DNA of 23,026 bases, taken from contig CAYJDR010000033.1 in NCBI GenBank assembly GCA_964368965.1, forward strand, positions 1-23,026. Reading direction: 5' to 3'. Source of the stretch: CAYJDR01 sp964368965. GTDB taxonomy: Bacteria; Chrysiogenota; Deferribacteres; Deferribacterales; Mucispirillaceae. The translations under genes and the position numbers were made by a program. The notes under the pieces are model-generated. The model saw nothing but the letters and a program-made list of their open reading frames with translations. It had not been told where the DNA came from and searched no databases. This document shows positions 1-7,815 of the stretch, piece after piece (position 1 is the first letter of the stretch; every line of letters starts with the position of its first letter).

Positions 1-1
1 T

Positions 2-79
2 AACAGAACTGGTGGCGGATACCAAGGTAATCGTGATGGCAATAGAACAGGTGGCGGATACCAAGGTAACCGTGAAGGT
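2..79 (+). repeat. Tandem 39-bp coding repeat in infB (two copies visible)
   Basis: Two adjacent 39-nt units (2-40 and 41-79) are identical at 34 of 39 positions. They encode NRTGGGYQGNRDG and NRTGGGYQGNREG. A degenerate GNRDGR follows at once. Because the first unit begins at the window edge, further copies may lie upstream. Four of the five differences are synonymous third-position changes and the fifth is Asp/Glu, so the peptide appears conserved while the DNA drifts. Confidence 0.85.
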
Positions 80-2287
80 GGCAACAGAGATGGACGCCCA
101 CCGTTTAATAAAGATAGAAACCAAAGCGGAGGAAGTAGGTTCGGTACAGACAATGGCTCACTGACACTTACTCAAGAAGAAGAACGTAAACGTATCGTCA
201 AGAAAAAAGAGGACGATAACAAAGATAAAGATAAAAAGGCTGTTAAACCTAAAAAAGATGTTAAAAAGACAACTAAAAGTTGGGCTAAGACTATCAATGA
301 GGGTATGGACGAGCTAAATATTGAAAAAGAGATCGAAAAACAACCAGTTATTAATCCGAACATTGATATTTCGGACTTAATAAGTGTTGACCAACCTCGC
401 CCTAACCAACGTAACAACCGTCGTGGAAACTTCGACAAGCGTAACAGAAGGAAAGGCGGCGGTGGCGATAAGTCACAACAAAATGTTTTCGTACGTCCTG
501 AAAGGGTTGAAATTGGCGAGCGTATCGTTTTATCTGAATTTAGTGCGATGATTGGTGTTAAAGCTACTGAGCTTATCAAAAAACTTTTTGGCATGGGCTT
601 AATGGCTACTGTAAACCAATCTATCGACGCTGACACTGCTCAACTTATCGGTATGGACTATGGTATCGAAGTTGTTATGAAAACTATCACAGAAGACGAT
701 CTACTTCCAACATATGTTGATAAAGATGAAGACCTTAGCAAACGTCCACCTATCGTTACAGTTATGGGGCACGTTGACCATGGTAAAACATCTCTACTTG
801 ATGCTATCCGTTCAACAAGCGTTGCAAGTGGCGAAGCTGGTGGTATCACTCAGCATATCGGTGCATACGAAGTTGAAAGCACAAGCGGCAAAATCATCTT
901 CTTAGATACTCCAGGTCACGAAGCGTTCACAACTCTGCGTGCTAGGGGTGCATTACTCACAGATATCGTTATCCTAGTTGTTGCAGCTGATGACGGTGTT
1001 AAACCACAAACAAAAGAAGCTATCGACCACGCAAAAGCTGCTGGTGTTAAGATAGTTGTAGCGATAAACAAAATGGATAAAGAGGGTGCAAACCCAGAAC
1101 ATGTTAAAGCTCAGTTAGCTGAACATGAAATTATTTCAGAAGAATGGGGCGGTGAATACCAGTTCCAAGAAATCTCTGCAAAACAACGTACAGGTATCGA
1201 CGATTTACTCGAGCGTGTACTACTTGAAGCAGAAGTTTTAGACCTTAAAGGTAACGCAAGACGTGAAGCTGAAGGTATCGTTATCGAGTCAAGGCTTGAT
1301 AAACAAAAAGGTCCTGTTGCAACTGTACTTGTGAAAAACGGTACACTGAAACGTGGCGATACATTTATCTCTGGTAGCCAGTTTGGTAAAGTTAGGGCAA
1401 TGTTCAACTATAAAGGGCAAGCTGTTAAAGAAGGCTCATTTATGCCTGTTGAAATCATGGGCTTCTCTGAAGTTCCTGAAGCGGGCGAAAAGTTCATCGT
1501 TGTTGAAGAAAAAACAGCTAAACAAGTTGCAGAACTACGTGAGAAAATCGCTAAAGAAAAACAACAAGCAAGCCACGGTAAACTTTCACTTGCAGACTTA
1601 TTCGGCAAGATTAAAGAAGGCGAGCTAAAAGAACTTAACATAGTATTGAAAGCCGATGCTCAAGGCTCACTTGAAGCACTTTCTGCATCATTATTGAAGT
1701 TGACTAACCAAGAAGTTAAAGTAAACATCATACACAGTGCTATCGGTGCTATCACAGAGAGTGACGTTTCACTTGCTAGCGCGTCAAAAGCTATTATGAT
1801 AGGCTTTAACGTTCGTCCTGATAACAATGCTAAACAAGTGGCAGATAGAGAAAATATTGACATCGAACTATACTCTGTAATCTATAAAGCGATAGATGAT
1901 GTTAAAATGGCTCTTGAGGGCTTACTATCTCCAGAAGTTGTTGAGCAAGTTGTTGGTAAGGTTGAAATCCGCCAAGTGTTCTCTGTACCTAAAGTCGGCA
2001 AAATTGCTGGTTGTTACGTACTTGAGGGTAAAATTAACCGTAACTCTACTATCAGGGTTATTCGTGACTCTATCGTTATTTACGATGGTAAAATCGGCAC
2101 ACTTAAACGTTTCACAGACGATGCTAAAGAAGTTGTTGCTGGTTACGAGTGTGGTTTATCTATCGATAGATACCAAGATATTAAAGAAGGCGATATCCTA
2201 GAAGTTTACGAGCTTACAGAAGAAAAACGTACACTTGAGGACGTAGCAAAAGCTGAAAAAGCAGAGAAAGCAAAAGAGAATAACTAG
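2..2287 (+). CDS. infB: Translation initiation factor IF-2, 5'-truncated by the window
   Basis: IF-2 is the GTPase that brings initiator fMet-tRNA to the 30S subunit and promotes 50S joining. The frame is open from base 2, so the true start lies outside; 761 residues are visible. The first ~110 are a low-complexity Gly/Arg/Asn-rich then Lys-rich linker, as expected of the disordered IF-2 N-terminal region. An IF2_N-type helical domain follows (about nt 530-680, around LSEFSAMIGVKATELIKKL). The G domain has the P-loop GHVDHGKT (nt 766-789), DTPGH, NKMD and a SAK-type G5 motif. The C-terminal beta-barrel and fMet-tRNA-binding domains follow, with AGYECGL near the end. It is first in a cluster with rbfA (9-nt spacer) and truB. 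A methionine codon at nt 305 is internal, not the start. Confidence 0.97.
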   Translation, partial: NRTGGGYQGNRDGNRTGGGYQGNREGGNRDGRPPFNKDRNQSGGSRFGTDNGSLTLTQEEERKRIVKKKEDDNKDKDKKAVKPKKDVKKTTKSWAKTINEGMDELNIEKEIEKQPVINPNIDISDLISVDQPRPNQRNNRRGNFDKRNRRKGGGGDKSQQNVFVRPERVEIGERIVLSEFSAMIGVKATELIKKLFGMGLMATVNQSIDADTAQLIGMDYGIEVVMKTITEDDLLPTYVDKDEDLSKRPPIVTVMGHVDHGKTSLLDAIRSTSVASGEAGGITQHIGAYEVESTSGKIIFLDTPGHEAFTTLRARGALLTDIVILVVAADDGVKPQTKEAIDHAKAAGVKIVVAINKMDKEGANPEHVKAQLAEHEIISEEWGGEYQFQEISAKQRTGIDDLLERVLLEAEVLDLKGNARREAEGIVIESRLDKQKGPVATVLVKNGTLKRGDTFISGSQFGKVRAMFNYKGQAVKEGSFMPVEIMGFSEVPEAGEKFIVVEEKTAKQVAELREKIAKEKQQASHGKLSLADLFGKIKEGELKELNIVLKADAQGSLEALSASLLKLTNQEVKVNIIHSAIGAITESDVSLASASKAIMIGFNVRPDNNAKQVADRENIDIELYSVIYKAIDDVKMALEGLLSPEVVEQVVGKVEIRQVFSVPKVGKIAGCYVLEGKINRNSTIRVIRDSIVIYDGKIGTLKRFTDDAKEVVAGYECGLSIDRYQDIKEGDILEVYELTEEKRTLEDVAKAEKAEKAKENN

Positions 2288-2296
2288 GCTTAGAAT

Positions 2297-2653
2297 ATGC
2301 AAGAATCATTAAGAACAAGACGAGTTGCAGAACTCATGAAAAAAGAACTAGCACGTGTCATCTCACAAGAGGTAAACGACCCGAAAGTGAAAGATGTGAT
2401 AATTATTGAAGTGAGAGTCACTAAAGATTTATCATTAGCACGTGTTATGTTCACATGTTACGATAGAGAGCGAGTTGAAGCTGTACAAAAAGGTTTACAG
2501 CGTTCAGCTTCGTTCATCAGGCGTGAGCTTACAAAAGCATTACACTTGAAAAAGACACCAAACTTAGAGTTTGTTATAGATGACGCTGATAATAAAGTAT
2601 CAAAACTAGATGAACTCTTTAGCCAAATCAATAGAGAGCCAGTATCAGAATGA
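2297..2653 (+). CDS. rbfA: Ribosome-binding factor A
   Basis: RbfA is a small KH-fold protein that binds the 30S subunit during late 16S rRNA 5'-end maturation. The 118-residue product has the family's length. Its N-terminus (RTRRVAELMKKELARVI) and the ...DPKVKD... segment followed by a Val/Ile-rich strand are typical, as is the LTKALHLKKTPNLEFVID stretch near the end, where the family has the L-R..P.L.F..D pattern. The upstream ribosome-binding site is weak (TAGG-type overlapping the infB stop), suggesting translational coupling to infB. The stop overlaps the truB start as ATGA at 2650-2653. The order infB-rbfA-truB is a classical bacterial arrangement. Confidence 0.95.
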   Translation: MQESLRTRRVAELMKKELARVISQEVNDPKVKDVIIIEVRVTKDLSLARVMFTCYDRERVEAVQKGLQRSASFIRRELTKALHLKKTPNLEFVIDDADNKVSKLDELFSQINREPVSE

Positions 2654-3546
2654 ACGGAGTAATTAACGTTTATAAAGCGACAGGTGTGACATCGTTTGCA
2701 GTTGTCGCTATGGTTCGTAAATTGACAGGCATTAAGAAAGTAGGACACTTAGGCACGCTTGACCCTATGGCAGAAGGCGTGCTTCCTGTGTGTGTTGGGC
2801 CTGCAACACGCTTTGCAGACTATCTATCATCAGTCGATAAAGAATACGTTGCGGAAATGCAACTAGGCATATCAACCGATAGCTATGACACTACAGGCAC
2901 AATACTTTCAGAAAATTCTGACATCACACCAACTCGTGAAGAGCTTGAGCAAGTTCTAGCCACATTTCAAGGCGATATGGAGCTTGTTGTCCCTGCGTTT
3001 TCAGCAAAAAAGATAGATGGCGTAAGGGCATATAAACTTGCTCGTGAAGGCAAACTTGAAGATGCTGGCACAAGTGTTATGCACATTGAGAGCGTTCAGC
3101 TACTTCACTATGAGTATCCTCATGCGATTATAAAAGTTGCTTGTGGTAAAGGTACTTATATACGTAGCATTATCGAAGAAACTGGCAAAAAGCTAGGCAC
3201 AGGTGCTGCAATGAGTGGCTTAATTCGCTCAAAAAATGGTGTGTTCACATCACAAACAGCTTACAAGGAAGAACAACTCAAAACCATGAAAGAAGAAGGC
3301 ACACTCGAAAGTGCCGTTGTTTCGGTTGATAAGTTGCTGAACTTCCCAAAGGCTATCGTAAAACAAGAAGTTGTAAAATCTGTGTTGAATGGAAAGTCGC
3401 CAGAGCGTAGCGGATATGTGACGCTACCTATCGAAGAAGAGGGCGATAACTTCTTCATACTAGACACAAATCAGAACTTACTTGGTATGGCAGAGCGTGT
3501 AGAAGGCTCACCAACGCCACTAAAACTTAAAATGGTATTTAATTAA
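2650..3546 (+). CDS. truB: tRNA pseudouridine(55) synthase
   Basis: TruB converts U55 in the T-loop of tRNAs to pseudouridine. The 298-residue protein starts with the characteristic GVINVYKATGVTSF segment. It carries the catalytic motif GHLGTLDPMAEGVLPV with the nucleophilic aspartate at residue 38. Further family signatures are TRFADYL, KEYVAEMQLG, VPAFSAKKIDGVRAYKLAREG (written here as positions about 114-134) and KGTYIRSI. The C-terminal part is shorter and less conserved, as usual for the PUA-like tail. Translation is probably coupled to rbfA through the 4-nt ATGA overlap. The nrnA and ribF genes that often sit on either side of truB are absent here. Confidence 0.95.
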   Translation: MNGVINVYKATGVTSFAVVAMVRKLTGIKKVGHLGTLDPMAEGVLPVCVGPATRFADYLSSVDKEYVAEMQLGISTDSYDTTGTILSENSDITPTREELEQVLATFQGDMELVVPAFSAKKIDGVRAYKLAREGKLEDAGTSVMHIESVQLLHYEYPHAIIKVACGKGTYIRSIIEETGKKLGTGAAMSGLIRSKNGVFTSQTAYKEEQLKTMKEEGTLESAVVSVDKLLNFPKAIVKQEVVKSVLNGKSPERSGYVTLPIEEEGDNFFILDTNQNLLGMAERVEGSPTPLKLKMVFN

Positions 3547-3590
3547 ATATTGCAAGTGTTGAAATAATAACGTATTATCGTTAATAATGC

Positions 3591-3619
3591 TTGTAATATG
3601 TAAACATTTCTGTTATAAA
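3591..3619 (+). promoter_or_regulatory. Likely sigma-70 promoter for rpsO-pnp
   Basis: TTGTAA (3591-3596) and TATAAA (3614-3619) are separated by 17 nt, and the -10 is preceded by TGT, giving an extended -10 arrangement. The element lies in the 113-nt spacer after truB, about 40 nt before the rpsO start. It suggests rpsO-pnp is transcribed independently as well as by read-through from infB. Assigned by eye only. Confidence 0.55.
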
Positions 3620-3659
3620 TACAGGCTTAATATTTTTATGTCAATGGAGGTGCTAAAAA

Positions 3660-3929
3660 ATGGCAATGGACAAAGAAAAGAAGCAAGAACTCATCAGTAA
3701 CTTTAAACAACACGATACTGATACTGGTTCTCCTGAAGTACAAATCGCTTTATTAACTGAGCGTATCACGTACTTAACTGAGCATTTTAAGACTCACAAA
3801 AAAGACCACCACTCTCGTCGTGGATTGTTGATGTTGGTTAGTAAACGTCGTAAGTTGTTAAACTACATCAAGCGTAAGGATTTCCAAGGCTACCGTACGT
3901 TAATCGCTACGTTAGGAATAAGGAAGTAA
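3660..3929 (+). CDS. rpsO: 30S ribosomal protein S15
   Basis: S15 binds 16S rRNA helices 20-22 and helps form the 30S platform. The 89-residue length is exactly typical. The conserved HDTDTGSPEVQIALLTERI and HHSRRGLLMLVSKRRKLLNY segments are intact. A strong ribosome-binding site GGAGGTG (3646-3652) sits 9 nt (measured from GGAGG) before the first ATG, which favours this start over the in-frame ATG six bases downstream. Only four bases separate its stop from pnp, the widespread rpsO-pnp arrangement in which S15 and PNPase levels are often controlled through the shared leader and transcript. Confidence 0.98.
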   Translation: MAMDKEKKQELISNFKQHDTDTGSPEVQIALLTERITYLTEHFKTHKKDHHSRRGLLMLVSKRRKLLNYIKRKDFQGYRTLIATLGIRK

Positions 3930-3933
3930 TTAA

Positions 3934-6057
3934 ATGAATAAACAGGTACATAAATATGAGGTTAGCCTTCCAGGTTGTGCCGACCCTATCATTTTTGAAA
4001 CGGGTTGGGTAGCTAAACAAGCTAACGGTAGTATCTGGGTAAAGCAAGGCGGCACGGTTGTATTATTGACAGCTGTTGCTGGTAGAGCTCCTGAAAAGTA
4101 TCAGGATTTTTTCCCGCTCACGGTAAACTATTCCGAAAAGATGTATTCTATCGGTAAAATACCTGGCGGTTACGTAAAACGAGAAACAAAGCCTAGCGAC
4201 AAGGAAACATTAACTTCAAGGTTAATCGACCGTCCGCTACGTCCTCTTTTTGACGATGGCTTTCGTAATGAGACTCAGGTGGTTGCCACGGTTTTGTCGG
4301 CCGATGGAATTAATCTGCCTGATATTCTGGCTTTAAATGCATCTAGTGCTGCATTGATGATTTCCGACATACCTTTTACAATCGCTGTTGGCGGTGTGAG
4401 AATTGGTAAGCTTAACGGCGAACTTGTTGTCAACCCACCATTAGAAGTACACGGCGATCTTACTATGAACATAGTTGTTGCAGGTACAAAAGACGCTATC
4501 GCAATGGTTGAAGCAGGCATGGAGTTTGCAAGCGAAGCGGAAGTTGTAGAAGCACTTGAATATGCTCACGAGCAAATCAAGAAACTTGTTGATATTCAAG
4601 AAAAGATGGCAGCGGAAATTGGCAAGCCAAAGATGGAATACATCGACTTCTCATTACCAAAAGACAAAGTGTCAGAAGCATACGATAAATTTAACGTAGC
4701 TTTCAGAGAGGCGTTTTCTATCAAAGGTAAGCTTGAACTATACTCTGCTATTGATCAAGTTAAAAATGATTACCTTACTTTTGTTTCTGAAACGTACGGC
4801 GAAGACGAACTTTCAGCTAACAAAGGGCTATATAAAGATATCGCTGGCGAAGTAGAAAAACTCGTTTTCCGTGAGATACTTGTTAAGACTCACAGAAGAC
4901 TTGACGGCAGGGCTTTAAACGAAGTTAGACCTATTGATATCGAGTGTGGCGTTCTTCCAAGCGCTCATGGTTCAGCTCTATTTACTAGGGGTGAAACTCA
5001 AGCACTCGTTGTTGCAACACTTGGCTCTAAAATGGATAGCCAAACTGTTGACACTATCGAAGGACTTACTAACAAGCAATTCATGCTACAATATAACTTC
5101 CCACCATACTCTGTTGGTGAAGTTGGTAGAATGGGCGCTCCAGGCAGACGTGAAATCGGCCACGGTGCGTTAGCTGAGCGTGCTATTTGCGATATCGCTC
5201 CATCAAACGAAGATTTCCCATACACTATCCGTATAGTGTCAGAGATTTTAGAATCTAACGGTTCATCATCTATGGCATCGGTTTGTGGTGGTACACTTGC
5301 AATGATGGACGCTGGTTTGCAAATCAAAGCTCCTGTTTCAGGCGTTGCGATGGGCTTAGTGATGGAAGAAGACGGCGACTACGTTATCTTAACTGACATC
5401 ATGGGCTTAGAAGACCACTTAGGCGATATGGACTTCAAAGTAGCTGGCTCGAAAGACGGTATCACAGCTTTACAAATGGATATCAAAATCAAAGGACTTT
5501 CTAAAGAAGTTCTTACTAAATCATTAGCTCAAGCGTTAGAAGGCAGAACGCACATTTTAGGCGAAATGTTGAAAGCTTTACCTGAGCCAAGACCTGAACT
5601 TGCAGCAAACGCTCCACGCGTTCATGCAATGAAAATCAACCCAGAAAAAACTGGTGCATTGATCGGTCCTCAAGGTAAAAACGTTAAAGCTATTATCGAA
5701 GCTACTGGTGCTACTATCGACATCCTAGATGGCGGTGTGGTAAACATCTTCGGTAAAAACAAAGAAGTTATCGACTTAGCTATCGATATGGTTGAAGCAT
5801 CTGTTGCAGAAGCTACTCCTGGTAAAACATACAAAGCAACTGTTAAGAAAGTTATGGACTACGGTGCTTTTGTTGAAATTCTACCTGGTATAGAGGGCTT
5901 GTTGCACGTATCACAGTATGCTCACGAGCGTATCCCTAGCATTGCTGACCACGTAAAAGTGGGCGACAAGGTTGAGGTTATGTTCTTAGGTAAAGATAGA
6001 AACGGCAGAATGGAATTGTCCAGAAAGGCGTTATTACCTAACCCAAAAGAAGATTAG
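3934..6057 (+). CDS. pnp: Polyribonucleotide nucleotidyltransferase (PNPase)
   Basis: PNPase degrades RNA 3'-to-5' by phosphorolysis and can act in the RNA degradosome. The 707-residue protein has the full domain order: RNase PH domain 1, an all-helical linker (about residues 200-290), RNase PH domain 2, a KH domain (GALIGPQGKNVKAIIEATGA) and an S1 domain (VKKVMDYGAFVEILPGIEG). Phosphate-binding and catalytic signatures of the second PH domain are present: SNGSSSMASVCGGTLAMMDA, and the aspartates in LGDMDFKVAG and MDIKIKG. The start is supported by an AAGGAAG ribosome-binding site inside the 3' end of rpsO. Two hairpins lie downstream, consistent with the end of the transcription unit. Confidence 0.98.
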   Translation: MNKQVHKYEVSLPGCADPIIFETGWVAKQANGSIWVKQGGTVVLLTAVAGRAPEKYQDFFPLTVNYSEKMYSIGKIPGGYVKRETKPSDKETLTSRLIDRPLRPLFDDGFRNETQVVATVLSADGINLPDILALNASSAALMISDIPFTIAVGGVRIGKLNGELVVNPPLEVHGDLTMNIVVAGTKDAIAMVEAGMEFASEAEVVEALEYAHEQIKKLVDIQEKMAAEIGKPKMEYIDFSLPKDKVSEAYDKFNVAFREAFSIKGKLELYSAIDQVKNDYLTFVSETYGEDELSANKGLYKDIAGEVEKLVFREILVKTHRRLDGRALNEVRPIDIECGVLPSAHGSALFTRGETQALVVATLGSKMDSQTVDTIEGLTNKQFMLQYNFPPYSVGEVGRMGAPGRREIGHGALAERAICDIAPSNEDFPYTIRIVSEILESNGSSSMASVCGGTLAMMDAGLQIKAPVSGVAMGLVMEEDGDYVILTDIMGLEDHLGDMDFKVAGSKDGITALQMDIKIKGLSKEVLTKSLAQALEGRTHILGEMLKALPEPRPELAANAPRVHAMKINPEKTGALIGPQGKNVKAIIEATGATIDILDGGVVNIFGKNKEVIDLAIDMVEASVAEATPGKTYKATVKKVMDYGAFVEILPGIEGLLHVSQYAHERIPSIADHVKVGDKVEVMFLGKDRNGRMELSRKALLPNPKED

Positions 6058-6088
6058 CATATCTTTTTGCCCAATACGTCGTTGTTTA

Positions 6089-6142
6089 AAAAAAAGCAAT
6101 GCTCATGTACCTTCGTTTGTGTACACTCCGCTTGCTTTTTTT
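6089..6142 (+). terminator. Long imperfect hairpin after pnp
   Basis: An 11-bp outer stem (AAAAAAAGCAA at 6089-6099 with TTGCTTTTTTT at 6132-6142) encloses an apparently symmetrical 6x6 internal loop. A second 5-bp stem, TGTAC (6106-6110) with GTACA (6121-6125), lies inside with a 10-nt apical loop. The T run gives it the look of a terminator, but most of the outer stem is A:T. Confidence 0.55.
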
Positions 6143-6203
6143 AAGCCGCCTAGTCTTGAGCAAAAAATCTTATGCAAATCAAAAAAATGAGATATGAAGT
6201 ATG

Positions 6204-6232
6204 AGGGCTATCCACAAGGATAGCCCTTTTTT
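6204..6232 (+). terminator. Rho-independent terminator downstream of pnp
   Basis: A perfect GC-containing stem, GGGCTATCC (6205-6213) and GGATAGCCC (6218-6226), has a 4-nt ACAA loop and is followed directly by six T. A6204 can extend the stem by one pair. This is the strongest terminator in the region and likely ends rpsO-pnp transcription before the SDR gene. Confidence 0.9.
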
Positions 6233-6268
6233 CATGCACGCTTTCATACACCATAAAATAAATCTCAA

Positions 6269-6296
6269 TTTACAAAATCATATGCTACAATATGAT
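6269..6296 (+). promoter_or_regulatory. Likely promoter of the SDR gene
   Basis: TTTACA (6269-6274) and TATGAT (6291-6296) are 16 nt apart, just after the pnp terminator. The -10 covers the upstream in-frame ATG at 6292, which argues that translation starts at 6319 instead. Confidence 0.5.
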
Positions 6297-6318
6297 ATCA
6301 AATAAAGTAGGTGACATC

Positions 6319-7215
6319 ATGGCAAATAAGTGTGTTTTTGTTATAGGTGCAACAGGGTTTGTTGGCTCAAATGTAGTATCAGCATTAATCAAAAATGGAT
6401 ATACTATCAAAGCTTTAGTTAGAAATATGGGCAGAGGTTATATCACTGAAAATATTGAATTTGTTACGGGCGATATAAATGATAACTCCACTTGGGTTGA
6501 AAACCTATCAGATGCCCATGCTGTTATAAACCTTGTTGGCATTATCCGTGAAGATAAGCGAGCTGGTGCAACTTTTAAACGATTGCATGTCGAAGCTGTC
6601 AAATCGGTTGTAGATGCCTGTAAAAAAGCTAATGTGAAACGCATAATACATATGTCTGCAAACGGTGCAAATGAAAATGGTATTGCAAAATACCAACGCA
6701 CAAAAGCAGAAGGCGAAGAAATTATCAAAAACTCTGGGCTAGATTATACTATTTTTCGCCCGTCATTAATATATGGTGAAAAAGACCAATTCTTCAACAT
6801 GTTACACGCTCAAATGGCGAAATTTAGATTGCTACCAATATTTGGTGATGGTAAGTATATGCTACAGCCGATTAGTGTAATTGATGTCGCTGAATGTTTT
6901 GTAAAATCAATAGATAATATAGAATGTATTGATAAAACTTTTCACCTATGCGGCGAACAAGCTTATTATTATGAGCGTATTATACATATGCTTGCAGAAA
7001 CTATTGATAATAATGTTTACACGCCACACATAACGTTGTCAGTCGTGAAGCCAGTCGCTAGGTTTATGGGGTTTGCAAAGTCTTTTCCGATAACTATAGG
7101 GCAACTAAACATGCTTATTGAAGGCAATGTTTGTCCCGAATCTGAAGTATTTAAAATATTAGATATTGACCGCCACGACATGCAAGAGTATATTACAAAT
7201 AAGTTTGTAAAATAG
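6319..7215 (+). CDS. NAD(P)-binding atypical SDR protein, NDUFA9-like
   Basis: This 298-residue protein begins with a Rossmann dinucleotide-binding motif GATGFVG (G10, G13, G16). It then shows the layout of atypical short-chain dehydrogenases related to the complex I subunit NDUFA9 and NmrA-like proteins. DAHAVINLVGIIRE, IIHMSANGA, a YxxTK motif (YQRTKAEGE) and IFRPSLIYGEKDQF are typical. The C-terminal third has the SVIDVAECFVKSI substrate-domain pattern. Substrate and reaction cannot be read from sequence; such proteins act in quinone, lipid or structural roles. I chose ATG 6319 because TAGGTGA (6308-6314) lies just upstream, while the earlier ATG at 6292 sits within a probable -10 element. 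The gene stands alone behind a terminator, with a small membrane-protein gene following by 54 nt. Confidence 0.85.
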   Translation: MANKCVFVIGATGFVGSNVVSALIKNGYTIKALVRNMGRGYITENIEFVTGDINDNSTWVENLSDAHAVINLVGIIREDKRAGATFKRLHVEAVKSVVDACKKANVKRIIHMSANGANENGIAKYQRTKAEGEEIIKNSGLDYTIFRPSLIYGEKDQFFNMLHAQMAKFRLLPIFGDGKYMLQPISVIDVAECFVKSIDNIECIDKTFHLCGEQAYYYERIIHMLAETIDNNVYTPHITLSVVKPVARFMGFAKSFPITIGQLNMLIEGNVCPESEVFKILDIDRHDMQEYITNKFVK

Positions 7216-7269
7216 TTTTTAATGCTAATAAGGATATTAAGTTATTGATGTTGTTTTAAGGGGGTATTT

Positions 7270-7587
7270 ATGCGAGAATTTTTAATCACTATTTCCGTTG
7301 GGATTGTAGTTGGAATTATAGACATTATACCAATGATTAAAATGAAAATAAATAAACATGATATTCTTTCTGCGTTTACATTTTACCTGATTATTCCATT
7401 TATTATATTCAATACAAATATTGAGGGAATGGCATGGTATCTTAAAGGTGGTATAATTACTTTTTTACTTAGTTTGCCAATTCAAATTATGGTTTATCAA
7501 AATGATAAAAAAGCAGTATTGATAATGTCAACATCGTCAATTGTTCTAGGTACATTGGTTGGAGTTGCAGGACATATTTTATTATAA
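7270..7587 (+). CDS. Small four-helix membrane protein, unknown function
   Basis: The 105-residue product is almost entirely hydrophobic. About four membrane segments can be seen: residues 4-23, 31-50, 55-77 and 83-105, separated by short polar stretches such as KMKINKHD and YQNDKK. There is no signal-peptide cleavage site and no recognisable catalytic or transporter motif. A strong AAGGGGGT ribosome-binding site just before the ATG supports it as a real gene. It follows the SDR gene by 54 nt in the same direction and could share its transcript. I do not recognise the family. Confidence 0.7.
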   Translation: MREFLITISVGIVVGIIDIIPMIKMKINKHDILSAFTFYLIIPFIIFNTNIEGMAWYLKGGIITFLLSLPIQIMVYQNDKKAVLIMSTSSIVLGTLVGVAGHILL

Positions 7588-7622
7588 GTAATTCAATATT
7601 GCTACCATTATATTTTCATAAA

Positions 7623-7647
7623 AACGCACGGCTTGAAACCTTGCGTT
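7623..7647 (-). other. Intergenic hairpin, possible minus-strand terminator
   Basis: AACGCACGG (7623-7631) and CCTTGCGTT (7639-7647) form a 9-bp stem with one mismatch (C7629/T7641) and a 7-nt loop. On the minus strand the stem runs into a short T run; on the plus strand it does not. It lies in the 228-nt gap between the membrane-protein and lipoprotein genes, which otherwise holds no convincing gene. Confidence 0.35.
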
Positions 7648-7815
7648 ATGAATGATTTAGTTCATCATGTCGCTCATCATCATATTTTTGTTATCTTCCA
7701 AATGTTTATGCTTAAATGATTATGTAAATAATGTGTAGGCGATATATTTTTTTCTTGCTTTTTTCTGAAAATATGCAAAAGTGTAAACCATTGAATTATG
7801 AAATGAGAGGGATTT

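Noticed and set aside
172..636. 154-codon minus-strand open frame across infB
   Set aside because: It lies wholly opposite the IF-2 frame, has Ser/Leu-rich composition typical of antisense frames and resembles no family.
3550..3596. Inverted-repeat tendency (TAACG...CGTTA) between truB and rpsO
   Set aside because: Only a 5-bp core pairs cleanly and no T run follows, so neither a terminator nor a defined S15-binding structure can be claimed.
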